A DNA stretch of 60,185 nt from Boseongicola sp. H5 (GCA_020622165.1 JACNMN010000017.1:1-60185), one strand, 5' to 3'. Positions 26,681 to 36,048 are shown, counted from the first letter of the stretch. Notes: a model not told the origin generated them from the letters alone. A program made the numbers and translations.

Positions 26681-27535
26681 TCACCCTGGCGACATGCCCC
26701 GCAACCGCTCGGACCGGCGCCGCAGCAGCTCCACGACGGTCAGAAGCGCGACCGAGATCACCACGAGGATCGTCGCCACGGCCAGGATTGTCGGGCTGAT
26801 CTGGTCTCGCAGGCCCGTGAACATCTGCCATGGCAGCGTCTTCTGCCCGGCGGAGCCCACGAACAGCACCACCACCACCTCGTCGAAAGACGTGATGAAG
26901 GCGAAAAGACCGCCCGAGATCACGCCCGGCAGGATCAGCGGCATCTGCACCTTGAAGAATGTCGTGACCGGATTGGCCCCCAGAGAGGCGGAGGCCCGGG
27001 TCAGCGAACGGTCGAAGCCCACCAGCGTGGCGGTGACCGTGATGATCACGAAGGGAATGCCAAGCGCCGCATGGGCCAGAACCACGCCCAGATAGGTGCC
27101 CTGAAGACCGACGCGGGAATAGAAGAAATACATGCCCGCCGCCGAGATGATCAGCGGCACGATCATCGGCGAGATCAGGATCGCCATGATCGCCCCCTTG
27201 AAGGGGACATGGCTTTGCGACAGGCCGATCGCCGCCAGCGTTCCCAGCACCACCGACAGAACCGTGGCCGCCGGCGCGATCCGCACCGAGTTGCTCAAGG
27301 CCTGTTGCCAGTCCGGATTGGTGAAGAAATCCTCGTAATGCTGAAGCGAATAGCCCGCCGGATCGAGGCGCAGCATCTCCGGCGTGAAGGTGAAGAAATC
27401 CTGCGCGTTGAAGCTGAGCGGGATGATCACGAGGATCGGGGCCATCAGGAAGAAGAAGATCAGCCCGCAGATCACCCGGAACCCGTAATACCAGGCCCGC
27501 TGACCGGTGGAGGCATAGGGGGGAAGTCCTGACAT
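26681..27535 (-). CDS. ABC transporter permease (PotC-like)
   Basis: An inner-membrane permease of 284 aa with six predicted spans. The EAA loop reads ASASLGANPVTTFFKVQMPLI, as expected for spermidine/putrescine-type importers. It pairs with the larger permease upstream, the gap being 6 nt. The operon order is ATPase, binding protein, DUF1330, permease 1, permease 2. The transporter class handles polyamines or similar cationic or small organic compounds; the exact substrate is open. Confidence 0.9.
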   Translation of the reverse strand: MSGLPPYASTGQRAWYYGFRVICGLIFFFLMAPILVIIPLSFNAQDFFTFTPEMLRLDPAGYSLQHYEDFFTNPDWQQALSNSVRIAPAATVLSVVLGTLAAIGLSQSHVPFKGAIMAILISPMIVPLIISAAGMYFFYSRVGLQGTYLGVVLAHAALGIPFVIITVTATLVGFDRSLTRASASLGANPVTTFFKVQMPLILPGVISGGLFAFITSFDEVVVVLFVGSAGQKTLPWQMFTGLRDQISPTILAVATILVVISVALLTVVELLRRRSERLRGMSPG

Positions 27536-27541
27536 GATGCG

Positions 27542-29209
27542 TTACCCCAGCTTCACGTTGTCGATGCCCACGATCCGGTCGTAGAGCCAGTAAAGCGCCA
27601 GAACCAGCGCCAGAAGGATCGAGCCGAGGGCCGCCGCAAGGCCCCAGTTGAGGCTTGAGGAGATGTGAAACGCGATCCGGTTCGAGATAAAGGTGCCGGT
27701 GCGCCCCCCCACCAGTTCCGGCGTGATGTAATAGCCGATGGCCAGGATGAAGACGAGGATGCACCCCGCCCCGATGCCCGGGACCGATTGCGGGAAATAG
27801 ACCCTCCAGAACGCGGTCCAGTCGGTTGCGCCAAGCGATTTCGCGGCCCGCACATAGGAGGGCGGGATGGTCTTCATCACCGAATAGAGCGGCAGGATCA
27901 TGAACGGCAGCAGGATATGGGTCATCGCGATGATGGTGCCCAGCTGGTTGTTGATCAGCTGCAGGCGCGCGTCATCGGCCACCAGCCCGATCCAGACCAG
28001 AATGTCGTTGATCACGCCCTCCTGCTGCAGCAGCACCTTCCAGGCCGAAGTGCGGACAAGAAGCGATGTCCAGAACGGCAGGAGGACGAGGATCAGCAGA
28101 AGGTTGGATGTGCGCATCGGCAGGTTCGACAGCAGATAGGCGATCGGATAGCCCAGAAGGATGCAGCTGAAGGTGATCATCAGCGACATGAAGATGGTGC
28201 GCTGGAAAAGCAGGATGTAGAGTTGCTGTTCCTCCGGCTGCGCCTCGATCCCGTCGGGGGTCAGCTGCATGTCGATCGCGGCCAGGAAATAGCCGGCGGT
28301 GTACGGATCGGAAAAGGCCTCGATCGTTTCCCAGACCTCGGTATCGGCCCAGTCTTCGTTGATATCCGCGAATTGCGCCTGCACCGAAGCGGCCTCGAAA
28401 CCGGGCACGGCCGCCGCCGCCTCGTTCAGCATCGCGGCCTGCGGCCCGTCATACCCGCCCGTTCCGGCAAGCAGATCGCGGTAAAGCGCAAGATAGACCG
28501 TGTTCCACGGCTCTTCCGCGCGCGGGTCGTCCTCATCCTCGGACATGATGGTGCGCGCGAAGGAGCGGTAGGCATCCGCCGTTTCCGGCAACGCCTCGGC
28601 GATGCCCGGGGCCAGCTCGAACCGGGGCAGAGCGGCGTCGGTCTCCGCCTCGGCGGCCTCGTCCTGCCAGCGCTCCGACGCCATCAGCGCGACCCAGGTC
28701 GCGGGCTCTTCCCAGGCCGGGTTCAGCGCCACGAACTGATCGGCATAAATCTCTCCGACATCGTCGATGCCGCGGCCGGACTGGCGAAAGAGCGACGACA
28801 TGCCGGTGGTTTCATAGTTCAGCCGGGAGCCGACGCGCGTATGCTCCCGCCGCTCGGCCGCCTCCATGAAGTCATAGGCCAGCGCCGCATAGGCGTCCTC
28901 TCCGGGCAGTTGGCTCGTCTCCTGCCAGTCCTCCAGCGCGATCACCGTGCGCGGCAGCGTCTCGGACACGATCTGGTTCTCGACCGAGCGGAACAGCATA
29001 TCCGCGATCGGCGCGATGAACGTCACCAGAATGAACAGCAGCAGCGGCGCGATCAGCGCCAGCGCGCGCAGTTTCTGCGCCCGAAGCGCGCGGTTCAGGC
29101 TGGCCTTGAGCGGGCGACCGTCGGCGGCCAGCATCGGCCCCGTGGCCGCCGCGTCAAGCTTGCGCGCATCGGATGCCGCGCGCCCCATGCCGGCCGCCGC
29201 ATCGGTCAT
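27542..29209 (-). CDS. ABC transporter permease (PotB-like) with large periplasmic insertion
   Basis: The protein has 555 aa, much longer than the usual PotB length of about 290-420. The first span (ALALIAPLLLFILVTFIAPI, near residue 55) is followed by an acidic, Ala/Glu-rich segment of roughly 250 residues. The remaining five spans start near residue 335 (TIFMSLMITFSCILLGYPIA). The EAA loop is AKSLGATDWTAFWRVYFPQS. Topology puts the extra segment in the periplasm, where it could touch the binding protein. No known domain is recognised in it. Confidence 0.88.
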   Translation of the reverse strand: MTDAAAGMGRAASDARKLDAAATGPMLAADGRPLKASLNRALRAQKLRALALIAPLLLFILVTFIAPIADMLFRSVENQIVSETLPRTVIALEDWQETSQLPGEDAYAALAYDFMEAAERREHTRVGSRLNYETTGMSSLFRQSGRGIDDVGEIYADQFVALNPAWEEPATWVALMASERWQDEAAEAETDAALPRFELAPGIAEALPETADAYRSFARTIMSEDEDDPRAEEPWNTVYLALYRDLLAGTGGYDGPQAAMLNEAAAAVPGFEAASVQAQFADINEDWADTEVWETIEAFSDPYTAGYFLAAIDMQLTPDGIEAQPEEQQLYILLFQRTIFMSLMITFSCILLGYPIAYLLSNLPMRTSNLLLILVLLPFWTSLLVRTSAWKVLLQQEGVINDILVWIGLVADDARLQLINNQLGTIIAMTHILLPFMILPLYSVMKTIPPSYVRAAKSLGATDWTAFWRVYFPQSVPGIGAGCILVFILAIGYYITPELVGGRTGTFISNRIAFHISSSLNWGLAAALGSILLALVLALYWLYDRIVGIDNVKLG

Positions 29210-29497
29210 TCAGACACCTTCCACAACGATGATGATGCTGTCCGCGGCGTTTCGGCGGATATTCGCAACCTCTTGATAATCCGGGTCGTTATAGGCGGCC
29301 AGCGCCTCTTCGTAGGACGGGAACTCAATCACCACATGGCGCTCGAACGTCTCACCCTCGACCACTTCGGACCGGCCGCCGCGGATGATGAACCGGCCGC
29401 CCAGATTATCCAGGATCGGCGTATCGCGCCGGACGTATTCCGGGTAGGCCTCGGGATCGGTGACCGTGATATGGCCGATGATATAGCCTTTGGGCAT
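29210..29497 (-). CDS. DUF1330 domain protein
   Basis: A small cytoplasmic ferredoxin-like protein of 95 aa: GYIIGHITVTDPEAYPEY, GGRFIIRGG, VVIEFPSYEEALAAYNDPDY. DUF1330 proteins have no settled function and resemble dimeric alpha-beta barrel (ABM-like) proteins. It sits inside the ABC importer operon and its stop abuts permease 1, so it is probably co-translated. It may act on the imported compound, which is inference. Confidence 0.88.
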   Translation of the reverse strand: MPKGYIIGHITVTDPEAYPEYVRRDTPILDNLGGRFIIRGGRSEVVEGETFERHVVIEFPSYEEALAAYNDPDYQEVANIRRNAADSIIIVVEGV

Positions 29498-29527
29498 GGG
29501 CGTGGTCCTGTCTTGGGGTAGGATGGG

Positions 29528-29545
29528 GGCAGGCGGATCTGCCCG
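29528..29545. other. Hairpin between binding protein and DUF1330 gene
   Basis: GGGCAG / CTGCCC with a 6-nt loop lies in the 65-bp gap after the binding-protein stop (transcription leftward). No T-tract follows. It may protect the upstream mRNA or attenuate the downstream genes, as is common after abundant binding proteins. Confidence 0.35.
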
Positions 29546-29562
29546 CCCCCGGGGGTCTTCGG

Positions 29563-30681
29563 TTACTGCGCCAGCCAGGCCTGGAAGCGCGAATCCAGAT
29601 CATCGCGGTAATCGGCCCACCATTCGTAGTTGTTGACGAAGGTGTTTTCGGCATTGGCCGGCTCGGTCGGCATATGCGGGGCCATCGGGATGCCCAGATC
29701 GGCATGGTTGCCCACCAGCGGCGCCGAGGATGCGCGCGCCGGACCGTAGGAGATGTAAAGCGCCTGATCGGCCAGACGCTGGGTGTCCGTGGCGAAATGC
29801 AGGAAATCCATCACCCGCGCCAGCCGGTCTTCGGGCAGCCCCTCGGGGATCACCCAACCGTCGATGTCGAACATCTGCCAGTCCCAGGCCATCCCGATCG
29901 GCTGGCCCTGCTCCTCGATTGCCGAGAACAGGCGCCCGTTGAAGGACGAGGCCATGAACACCTCCCCGTCGGCCAGAAGCTGGATCGCCTCGGCGGCCGA
30001 ACTCCACCAGATCGTTTCGTCCTTGATCGTGTCCAGCATCGCGAAGGCCTGCGCGATGCCTTCTTCGGTCTCAAGCGTGTCGTAGACGTCTTCATAGGCG
30101 ACACCGGAACACAGCAGCGCCCATTCCATGTTGGCGATGGGCTGCCGGTTGAGACCGCGGCGGCCCGGATAGGTTTCCAGATCGAACACATCGCAGGCGC
30201 CGGTCGGCGCGGCGACGCCCTCGGGCACCTGATCGGTCCGATATCCGAAGGTGGTCGAGAACACGATCTGCGGGATGAAGCAGTCGCTCACCAGAAGATC
30301 GCCGAAATCCTCCGAGGCGGGCGTGCCGTCGGGGGCGGGCGCCAGCACCTCGTCATGGTCGATCTCCATCGCCAGACCCTCGTCACAGAGGCGGATGGCG
30401 TCTGCGGCTTCCACATCGACCAGATCCCAGGTCACGTTTCCGGCCTCGTTCATCGCCCGCAGACGTGACACCGCCTCGTTCGAGCTTTCGTCCCAGATCA
30501 CCTCGACGCCGGGGTTCATCTCCTGATAGGGGTCGGAATAGGCCCGGATCTGGCTGGTCTGATAGGCCCCGCCCCAGCTTACCAGCGTCATCGAATCCGA
30601 CATGTGACCTTCGGCCAGAACCAGTGCCGGCACCGCGATGACGGCACCCGTGGTCAGAAGCATTGCTGTCTTGAGTTTCAT
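29563..30681 (-). CDS. Polyamine-type ABC substrate-binding protein
   Basis: A periplasmic binding protein of 372 aa with a Sec signal (MLLTTGAVIAVPALVLAEGH). The family pattern includes MTLVSWGGAYQTSQIRAYSDPY, VEVIWDESSNEAVSRLRAM, TFGYRTDQVP and WSSAAEAIQLLADGEVFMA, as in PotD/PotF and related proteins. A strong AAAGGAGAG lies upstream of the ATG. It lies between the ATPase gene and DUF1330. The ligand is unassigned; several acidic residues suit a cationic ligand. Confidence 0.9.
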   Translation of the reverse strand: MKLKTAMLLTTGAVIAVPALVLAEGHMSDSMTLVSWGGAYQTSQIRAYSDPYQEMNPGVEVIWDESSNEAVSRLRAMNEAGNVTWDLVDVEAADAIRLCDEGLAMEIDHDEVLAPAPDGTPASEDFGDLLVSDCFIPQIVFSTTFGYRTDQVPEGVAAPTGACDVFDLETYPGRRGLNRQPIANMEWALLCSGVAYEDVYDTLETEEGIAQAFAMLDTIKDETIWWSSAAEAIQLLADGEVFMASSFNGRLFSAIEEQGQPIGMAWDWQMFDIDGWVIPEGLPEDRLARVMDFLHFATDTQRLADQALYISYGPARASSAPLVGNHADLGIPMAPHMPTEPANAENTFVNNYEWWADYRDDLDSRFQAWLAQ

Positions 30682-30722
30682 CGAGAGTCTCTCCTTTGTT
30701 GGACGTTCGTCTTTTTTGTTTC

Positions 30723-30757
30723 AGCCCGCTGCCCCAAGGCGCGCGGCAGATCGGGCT
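30723..30757. other. Imperfect hairpin between ATPase and binding-protein genes
   Basis: AGCCCG-CTGCC pairs with GGCAG-(T)-CGGGCT around an 11-nt loop in the 84-bp gap. It is not followed by a T-tract in the leftward direction, so it is more likely an mRNA-stabilising or processing element than a terminator. Confidence 0.35.
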
Positions 30758-30765
30758 GGCTTTGC

Positions 30766-31863
30766 TCAGGCGTCGAGCGCCCGGCAATCCTCCGGCCGCC
30801 AGCCGATCTCGATCATCTCGCCGGGGTTCAGGCGGCGCTGATCGGGGGCATTGCGGGTCTTGATGATGAAATCCTCGTTGCCCGCCACGCTCAGGCGGGT
30901 CCGGTAGATATCTCCCATATAGATGAATTCCTTGACCTCGGCCTTCAGCGTATGGGCGTCGGGGTGCAGCCGGTCCTTGTTGAACTCCACCCTCTCGGGC
31001 CGGATCGAAACCAGCGTGCGTTCCCCCACCTGGCTGACATTGACGGGCACGGTGTCGATCACCTCGCCGCCATCCAGCGTCACCTCGGCGACACCGCCCT
31101 CGATCTTGCTGACCGTACCCATCAGCGTATTGTTCTCGCCGATGAACTGGGCGACGAAGCTGTTCTGCGGCTGCTCGTAGAGCTGATCTGGCGCGGCAAG
31201 CTGCTGGATGCGGCCATCGTCGAACACCGCGACCCGGTCGGACATGGTCAGCGCCTCGGTCTGGTCATGAGTGACGTAGACCGTGGTGATGCCCAGTTCA
31301 TGGGCCAGGTTCGTGATCTCGAATTGCAGCGTCTCGCGCAGTTGCTTGTCGAGCGCGCCAAGCGGTTCGTCCATCAGAACCAGTTCCGGCTCGAACACCA
31401 GCGCGCGGGCAAGCGCGATCCGCTGCTGCTGCCCGCCCGACAACTGGGCAGGGCGCCGGCCGCCGAACGCGCCCATCTGCACCATGTCCAGTGCGCGGGC
31501 GATCTTCTCCTCGCGCTCCGACCTGCCGATCTTGCGCACCTCCAGCGGGAAGGCGAGATTTTCGGCCACCGTCATATGCGGGAACAGGGCGTAATTCTGA
31601 AACACCATCCCGATGCCGCGTTTATGGGGCGGAATATTGTTGATCGGTTTGCCGGCAAGCGTGATCTCGCCATGGGTGGCGGTCTCGAACCCCGCCAGCA
31701 TCATCAGGCAGGTCGTCTTGCCGGAGCCCGACGGACCCAGCATTGTCAGAAACTCGCCCTTGCCGATGGACAGGTTCAGATCTTTGACGACAAGCGTCTC
31801 ACCATCATAACTCTTTTGCACGCTGTCGAACGCGACGAATGCGTCGGTTGTATCCGAGGTCAA
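30766..31863 (-). CDS. ABC importer ATPase (PotA-like)
   Basis: The protein has 365 aa when started at TTG 31863, which has AGGGAG about 7 nt upstream and places VAFDSVQKSYDGETLVV at the N-terminus, as in the family. An in-frame GTG at 31914 and longer upstream frames lack a good ribosome binding site. Walker A is GPSGSGKTTC, signature LSGGQQQRIALARAL, Walker B LVLMDEPLGALD, switch His YVTHDQTEA. A C-terminal TOBE-type beta domain follows (VSIRPERVEFN). It energises the permease pair downstream. Confidence 0.9.
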   Translation of the reverse strand: MTSDTTDAFVAFDSVQKSYDGETLVVKDLNLSIGKGEFLTMLGPSGSGKTTCLMMLAGFETATHGEITLAGKPINNIPPHKRGIGMVFQNYALFPHMTVAENLAFPLEVRKIGRSEREEKIARALDMVQMGAFGGRRPAQLSGGQQQRIALARALVFEPELVLMDEPLGALDKQLRETLQFEITNLAHELGITTVYVTHDQTEALTMSDRVAVFDDGRIQQLAAPDQLYEQPQNSFVAQFIGENNTLMGTVSKIEGGVAEVTLDGGEVIDTVPVNVSQVGERTLVSIRPERVEFNKDRLHPDAHTLKAEVKEFIYMGDIYRTRLSVAGNEDFIIKTRNAPDQRRLNPGEMIEIGWRPEDCRALDA

Positions 31864-32102
31864 GCCCCACTCCCTGTTGTAGACCGCGATGTAGTCCCGC
31901 AATTCAGCAGCCACTAAAACAACCCTGAGATGATATTTCAACTGATTAGATGCAGGCCCGGGCCGAGATCTTGCGGCTCTGCGGCGCGGCGTGCGGGTTG
32001 ACCCCACGGCAGTGGCCCGGGCCTTTGGTTGGCGATGATCTTGTTCCCATCCGGTGCATGGCGTAATCAGCAAGCCCGATATCTGAAAAGTGTTCCCGCC
32101 CG

Positions 32103-33902
32103 ATGACTGCGCCTGACATGTCCTCAGCCCTGACATCCTCGCAGCCCGGCGCCGACCCGGAGATGCGCGCCAAGCGGCTGTTGGGGCGGCTCTGGCGCGA
32201 ACATGTATCGGATTACTGGAAGCGGATGCTGCTGGCGCTTGGCCTGATGACCATCGAGGGCGCCACCCTTGGCGCCGCCGCCTATCTGATCCAGCCGCTG
32301 TTCGACGAGGTTCTGGTCACCGGCGACGGCACGATGATCACCTGGGCGGCATTTGCCATCGCGGGCATCCTGTTGCTCAAGGCGATCGCCGGGTTCGGAC
32401 AGCGGCTGATCATCGTCTCGATCGGCCTGAAGGTCGTGATCGCGCTGCAATCGCGGCTTCTGAACCATCTCCTGTCGCTCGATGGGCGGTTCTTTCAGGA
32501 TAACGCGCCCGGCGCGCTGATCGAGCGGGTGCGCGGCGACACCTCGGCCCTTCAAAGCCTCGCCTCCACCGCGCTGATGTCGGCCGGGCGCGACACGATT
32601 TCGTTGATTTCGCTTCTGACGGTGATGTTCCTGAACGACTGGACATGGACGCTTCTGGCGCTTGTGGGCGTGCCGCTGATGTTCTTTCCCGTGGTTCTGC
32701 TGCAACGCCTGATTCGGGGCTTCACCATGTCCGCGCGGGAGGCGGCCTCGCGGCTCTCCACCCAGATGGACGAGATTTTCCACGGCATGCAGTCGATAAA
32801 GGTGAACCGGCTGGAGGCGCATCAATCGCGCGAATTCAGGTCCGAGGTCGGCCAGTTCCTCGGCCAGCAGATGCGCGCCGAACGCAGCAAGGCCGCCACC
32901 CCGGCCATGGTCGATGTGATGGCGGCGCTGGCCTGCATGCTGGTTTTGCTGGTGGGTGGTGCGGAAATCGTGGCCGGCGAAAAGACCGTGGGGCAGTTCA
33001 TGTCCTTTTTCACCGCGCTGGCGCTGGTCATGGATCCGGTCCGCCGGTTGTCCAGCCTGTCGGCCAGCATCCAGGCCGCGCTTGCCTCGCTGCAGCGTAT
33101 CTACGAGGTGCTGAACGCCCGGCCCACCATCCTGAACCCGGCCACTCCGAAACCGCTCAGCCCCGGCGATATCGTGTTCGACGACGTGCATTTCGCCTAT
33201 GGGGATGCGCCGGTCCTGAACGGGCTCAGCTTTCGCGCCGCCGAAGGCAAGACGACTGCCCTTGTCGGCCCGTCGGGCGCGGGGAAAAGCACGGTCTTCG
33301 GCCTGATGACCCGGCTGATCGACCCGGTATCGGGCCGGATCACCATCGGCGACACCGCGACGACCGAGGCCGAGCTGGACCGGCTGCGCGACAGTATCGC
33401 CGTTGTCGGGCAGGAAACGGCGCTGTTCGATCAAAGCATCGCGCAGAACATCCGCCTTGGCCGGCTCGATGCCAGCGAGGCGGAGATCCGCGCCGCCGCC
33501 GAGGCCGCTTCGGTCACCGATTTCGCCGATGCCCTGCCGGGGGGGCTGGAAACCACTGTCGGTCCCCGCGGCTCGACGCTCTCGGGCGGGCAGCGGCAGC
33601 GCGTCGCGATCGCCCGCGCGATGCTGCGCGATGCGCCGATCCTGCTGCTGGACGAGCCGACCTCCGCCCTCGATGCGAAATCCGAACAGCTTGTTCAGGA
33701 GGCGCTGACCCGGCTGTCGCACGGGCGCACCACCCTTGTCATCGCGCACCGTCTGTCCACCATCCGCGACGCCGATCTGATCGTGGTGATGGACAAGGGC
33801 CGTGTCGTCGAAAAGGGCACCCATGCCGGTCTGATGGCGGCGGAGGGGGCCTATGCCCGTCTCCATGCGTTGCAATCGGCCGGTGTGACGACCGGCCTGT
33901 GA
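32103..33902 (+). CDS. ABC exporter, fused permease-ATPase (MsbA-like)
   Basis: A half-size exporter of 599 aa: a six-span transmembrane domain at about residues 40-330, then the ATPase. Walker A is GPSGAGKSTVFG, the Q-loop VGQETALFDQSIAQNI, signature LSGGQRQRVAIARA, Walker B ILLLDEPTSALD, H-loop VIAHRLSTIRDAD. It would work as a homodimer exporting lipids or hydrophobic compounds. It diverges from the PotA-like gene across a 239-bp gap (31864-32102) that must hold both promoters; no clear consensus box is seen there. The substrate is not deducible. Confidence 0.93.
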   Translation: MTAPDMSSALTSSQPGADPEMRAKRLLGRLWREHVSDYWKRMLLALGLMTIEGATLGAAAYLIQPLFDEVLVTGDGTMITWAAFAIAGILLLKAIAGFGQRLIIVSIGLKVVIALQSRLLNHLLSLDGRFFQDNAPGALIERVRGDTSALQSLASTALMSAGRDTISLISLLTVMFLNDWTWTLLALVGVPLMFFPVVLLQRLIRGFTMSAREAASRLSTQMDEIFHGMQSIKVNRLEAHQSREFRSEVGQFLGQQMRAERSKAATPAMVDVMAALACMLVLLVGGAEIVAGEKTVGQFMSFFTALALVMDPVRRLSSLSASIQAALASLQRIYEVLNARPTILNPATPKPLSPGDIVFDDVHFAYGDAPVLNGLSFRAAEGKTTALVGPSGAGKSTVFGLMTRLIDPVSGRITIGDTATTEAELDRLRDSIAVVGQETALFDQSIAQNIRLGRLDASEAEIRAAAEAASVTDFADALPGGLETTVGPRGSTLSGGQRQRVAIARAMLRDAPILLLDEPTSALDAKSEQLVQEALTRLSHGRTTLVIAHRLSTIRDADLIVVMDKGRVVEKGTHAGLMAAEGAYARLHALQSAGVTTGL

Positions 33903-34051
33903 CGTCGGGGCAGGCGGGCGGGATGCTGCGCTGCCGCAAAAGCTTGATTTGACTTTCGCGGAATCGCTCCCGAACTTGGGTGGGCGTGCATGGGCTGCTG
34001 GGTGCCCGTTTGCCGTCCTCACCGGGCGGCCTGACTGCGAAGGGATTTGTC

Positions 34052-35005
34052 TTGTCCTGTCTTGCCAAAGCGAAGAGATCGCCGTGGACGGTATGGCTGT
34101 GCTGTATTCTGGGCATGGCATTCGGATGGGGGGAGGCCGCGGCGCAGCAGGTGACCGCCTCGACCGCGACGCCCGCCAATATTGCCGCCCGCTCCGCCGA
34201 TCCGACGGGCTCCCGGCTGGCGGCCTATTATCGCCAGCTTGAGCAGCAGCTGGTGGGGCAGGGCAGTCTCCGGCAGGATCGCCGCCCGCGCGGCGCACGG
34301 CTTGGCGCCAGCGAGCTCAGTGCCAGTTTCATGCAGATCGCCATGCGGTCGGAATACAGTCTCCGCGGCGGCGGCGTCTCCAGCACCGGCCACGCCGCGC
34401 CGTTGCGGCGATGGGTGGCGCCGGTGCGGCTTGGGGTGCGCTTCGGCATGTCCGTGGGCGGGGCCCAGCAACGCGCCGACATGGCCACCGTGCGTCAGGT
34501 GGCGCACCGGTTGCAGACTGCGTCGGGCCATCCCGTGGCGGTTACCGCCAATTCACCCAATTTCCACGTCCTGATCGTCAGCGATGCGGAACGCGCGGGC
34601 CTCGGGCCGACATTGCGCCAACTGGTGCCGGGCCTCAGCCGCGCCGCGGTCAGCGCGGTCACCGGCATGGGGCGCAATACCTTCTGCATGGTGGTGGCGG
34701 TGCCCGGCCGCGATCTGGCGCAGGGCTATGTTCAGGCCATCGCCATCGTGCGCGCCGAACACCCGCCGCGCATGCGCCAGTCCTGTATCGAGGAGGAGCT
34801 TGCGCAGGGCATGGGGCTGGCCAATGACAGCCCGAGCGCCTGGCCTTCGATTTTCAACGATGACGAGGAATTCGGCGTGCTCACCCGCCATGACGAGTTG
34901 CTGCTGCAGATCCTCTATCACCCCGCGCTGCGGCCGGGCATGGCACCGCATCAGGTGCAATCGGTGCTTCCCGGCATCGCGCAGCAGGTCGCCGCGCGGG
35001 GCTAG
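34052..35005 (+). CDS. DUF2927 domain secreted protein
   Basis: The protein has 317 aa starting at TTG 34052, chosen because AGGGA lies 7 nt upstream and the product begins with a good signal (AKAKRSPWTVWLCCILGMAF, cleavage near AAAQQ). The mature part contains RRWVAPVRLGVRFG, GMGRNTFCMV, IEEELAQGMGLANDS and DDEEFGVLTRHDELLLQILY followed by a PxLRPGM motif, the DUF2927 pattern of alphaproteobacteria. Function is unknown; conserved Glu/His suggest a metalloprotease-like fold, unproven. A GTG at 33980 would bury the signal. Its TAG overlaps the convergent LysR stop. Confidence 0.82.
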   Translation: MSCLAKAKRSPWTVWLCCILGMAFGWGEAAAQQVTASTATPANIAARSADPTGSRLAAYYRQLEQQLVGQGSLRQDRRPRGARLGASELSASFMQIAMRSEYSLRGGGVSSTGHAAPLRRWVAPVRLGVRFGMSVGGAQQRADMATVRQVAHRLQTASGHPVAVTANSPNFHVLIVSDAERAGLGPTLRQLVPGLSRAAVSAVTGMGRNTFCMVVAVPGRDLAQGYVQAIAIVRAEHPPRMRQSCIEEELAQGMGLANDSPSAWPSIFNDDEEFGVLTRHDELLLQILYHPALRPGMAPHQVQSVLPGIAQQVAARG

Positions 35006-35943
35006 GCGGCGGCCGTCGGCGCTCCGGCCCGCGACGCAGGCTGCGAGATGGGGCGGTGGTCCGCGCCGAGCGATATCAGCCAGTCCTGCACCGCCAGCAC
35101 TTCCGGCGCATCGGCGCGCGGCGGGGCAAGGCGCAGCGTATAGAACCAGTTTTCGTCGATCGCGATCTCCGACAGGCGCACCAGCGCGCCCCGATCCAGA
35201 TCGGCCTGAATGGTGGCCGTCCGGCAGATCGCCGCGCCCAGACCGTTCAGCGCGGCCTTCTGCAACAGGAACGATCCCTCAAGGATCAGTTGCGGCGCGT
35301 AATCCGGCGCTCCGATCCGGTCTTTGGCCAGATCGCGCCAGCGTTGCCACATGCGAAAATCCTCATCCGCGATCAACGGGCCCTCTTCCAGCAGCCGGAC
35401 CGGATCGCCGCCCAATCGCGTCAGAAGCGCTGGCGCGGCCACCGGCACCGCCGTTCCGGGCAGCATGATCGTCTCCTCGGGCAGTATCCGACCCCGTTCG
35501 CGGAACATGAGTTCGATGTCGGGGGCCGGGGTCTTGGGCCGGTCGGTCTGGGCAAGGCTCAGATGCAGGCTGATCTCCGGATGCTGTTCGGTGAAGCGGT
35601 GCAACTGCGGCAGGATCACGGTTTCGGCGATGATCGGCAGGGCCGACAGGCTGACCGAGCGTTCGAACCGGATCGGCAGGCGGTCCAGCTCGTGCCGGAT
35701 CGCATCGAAGGAGGAATGCACGACACCGGCAAGGCTTTCGCCCGCCTCGGTCAGGGCGATCGTGCGCCCGCGCCGGGTGAAAAGCGGCTGCCCGACCCAT
35801 GCCTCCAGCTGCTTCACATGATGGCTGACGGCGGAATGGGAGACATGCAATCGCTTCGCTGCCGCCGTGACCGAACCGGTCTCTCCGATGGCCTCCAGCA
35901 CGCGGAGACCGTTGAGCGGCGGGAGGCGGCGGGCGCGGGTCAT
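35002..35943 (-). CDS. LysR family transcriptional regulator
   Basis: The protein has 313 aa. The N-terminal winged helix-turn-helix reads LRVLEAIGETGSVTAAAKRL followed by HVSHSAVSHHVKQLE. A LysR-type effector domain follows (SLSALPIIAETVILPQL, then LSLAQTDRP). The GcvA/AmpR subgroup look fits regulation of amino-acid or amide metabolism. It diverges from the nitrilase-transporter operon, the usual arrangement for a LysR-controlled target. ATG 35943 is preferred over a TTG two codons upstream. Confidence 0.9.
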   Translation of the reverse strand: MTRARRLPPLNGLRVLEAIGETGSVTAAAKRLHVSHSAVSHHVKQLEAWVGQPLFTRRGRTIALTEAGESLAGVVHSSFDAIRHELDRLPIRFERSVSLSALPIIAETVILPQLHRFTEQHPEISLHLSLAQTDRPKTPAPDIELMFRERGRILPEETIMLPGTAVPVAAPALLTRLGGDPVRLLEEGPLIADEDFRMWQRWRDLAKDRIGAPDYAPQLILEGSFLLQKAALNGLGAAICRTATIQADLDRGALVRLSEIAIDENWFYTLRLAPPRADAPEVLAVQDWLISLGADHRPISQPASRAGAPTAAA

Positions 35944-35972
35944 GCCCAAACATGTTAGGAAATTCGACGATA

Positions 35973-35987
35973 CGCAAGTTTATTGCG
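35973..35987. promoter_or_regulatory. Likely LysR operator (CGCAA-N5-TTGCG)
   Basis: A perfect 5-bp inverted repeat with a 5-nt spacer, CGCAAGTTTATTGCG, lies in the 105-bp gap between the LysR gene and the amidase gene. It contains the T-N11-A type spacing of LysR boxes. TTGACA begins about 30 nt downstream of it towards the amidase. Confidence 0.5.
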
Positions 35988-36048
35988 CTTTTTCATGCGG
36001 GTTTTTCTGCATATCGTTGACATATAAGGCTAGCTTCCGGGGTGAGTG

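Noticed and set aside
32124-34298. Minus-strand 724-codon frame
   Set aside because: It is antisense to the ABC exporter, whose Walker and signature motifs are intact.
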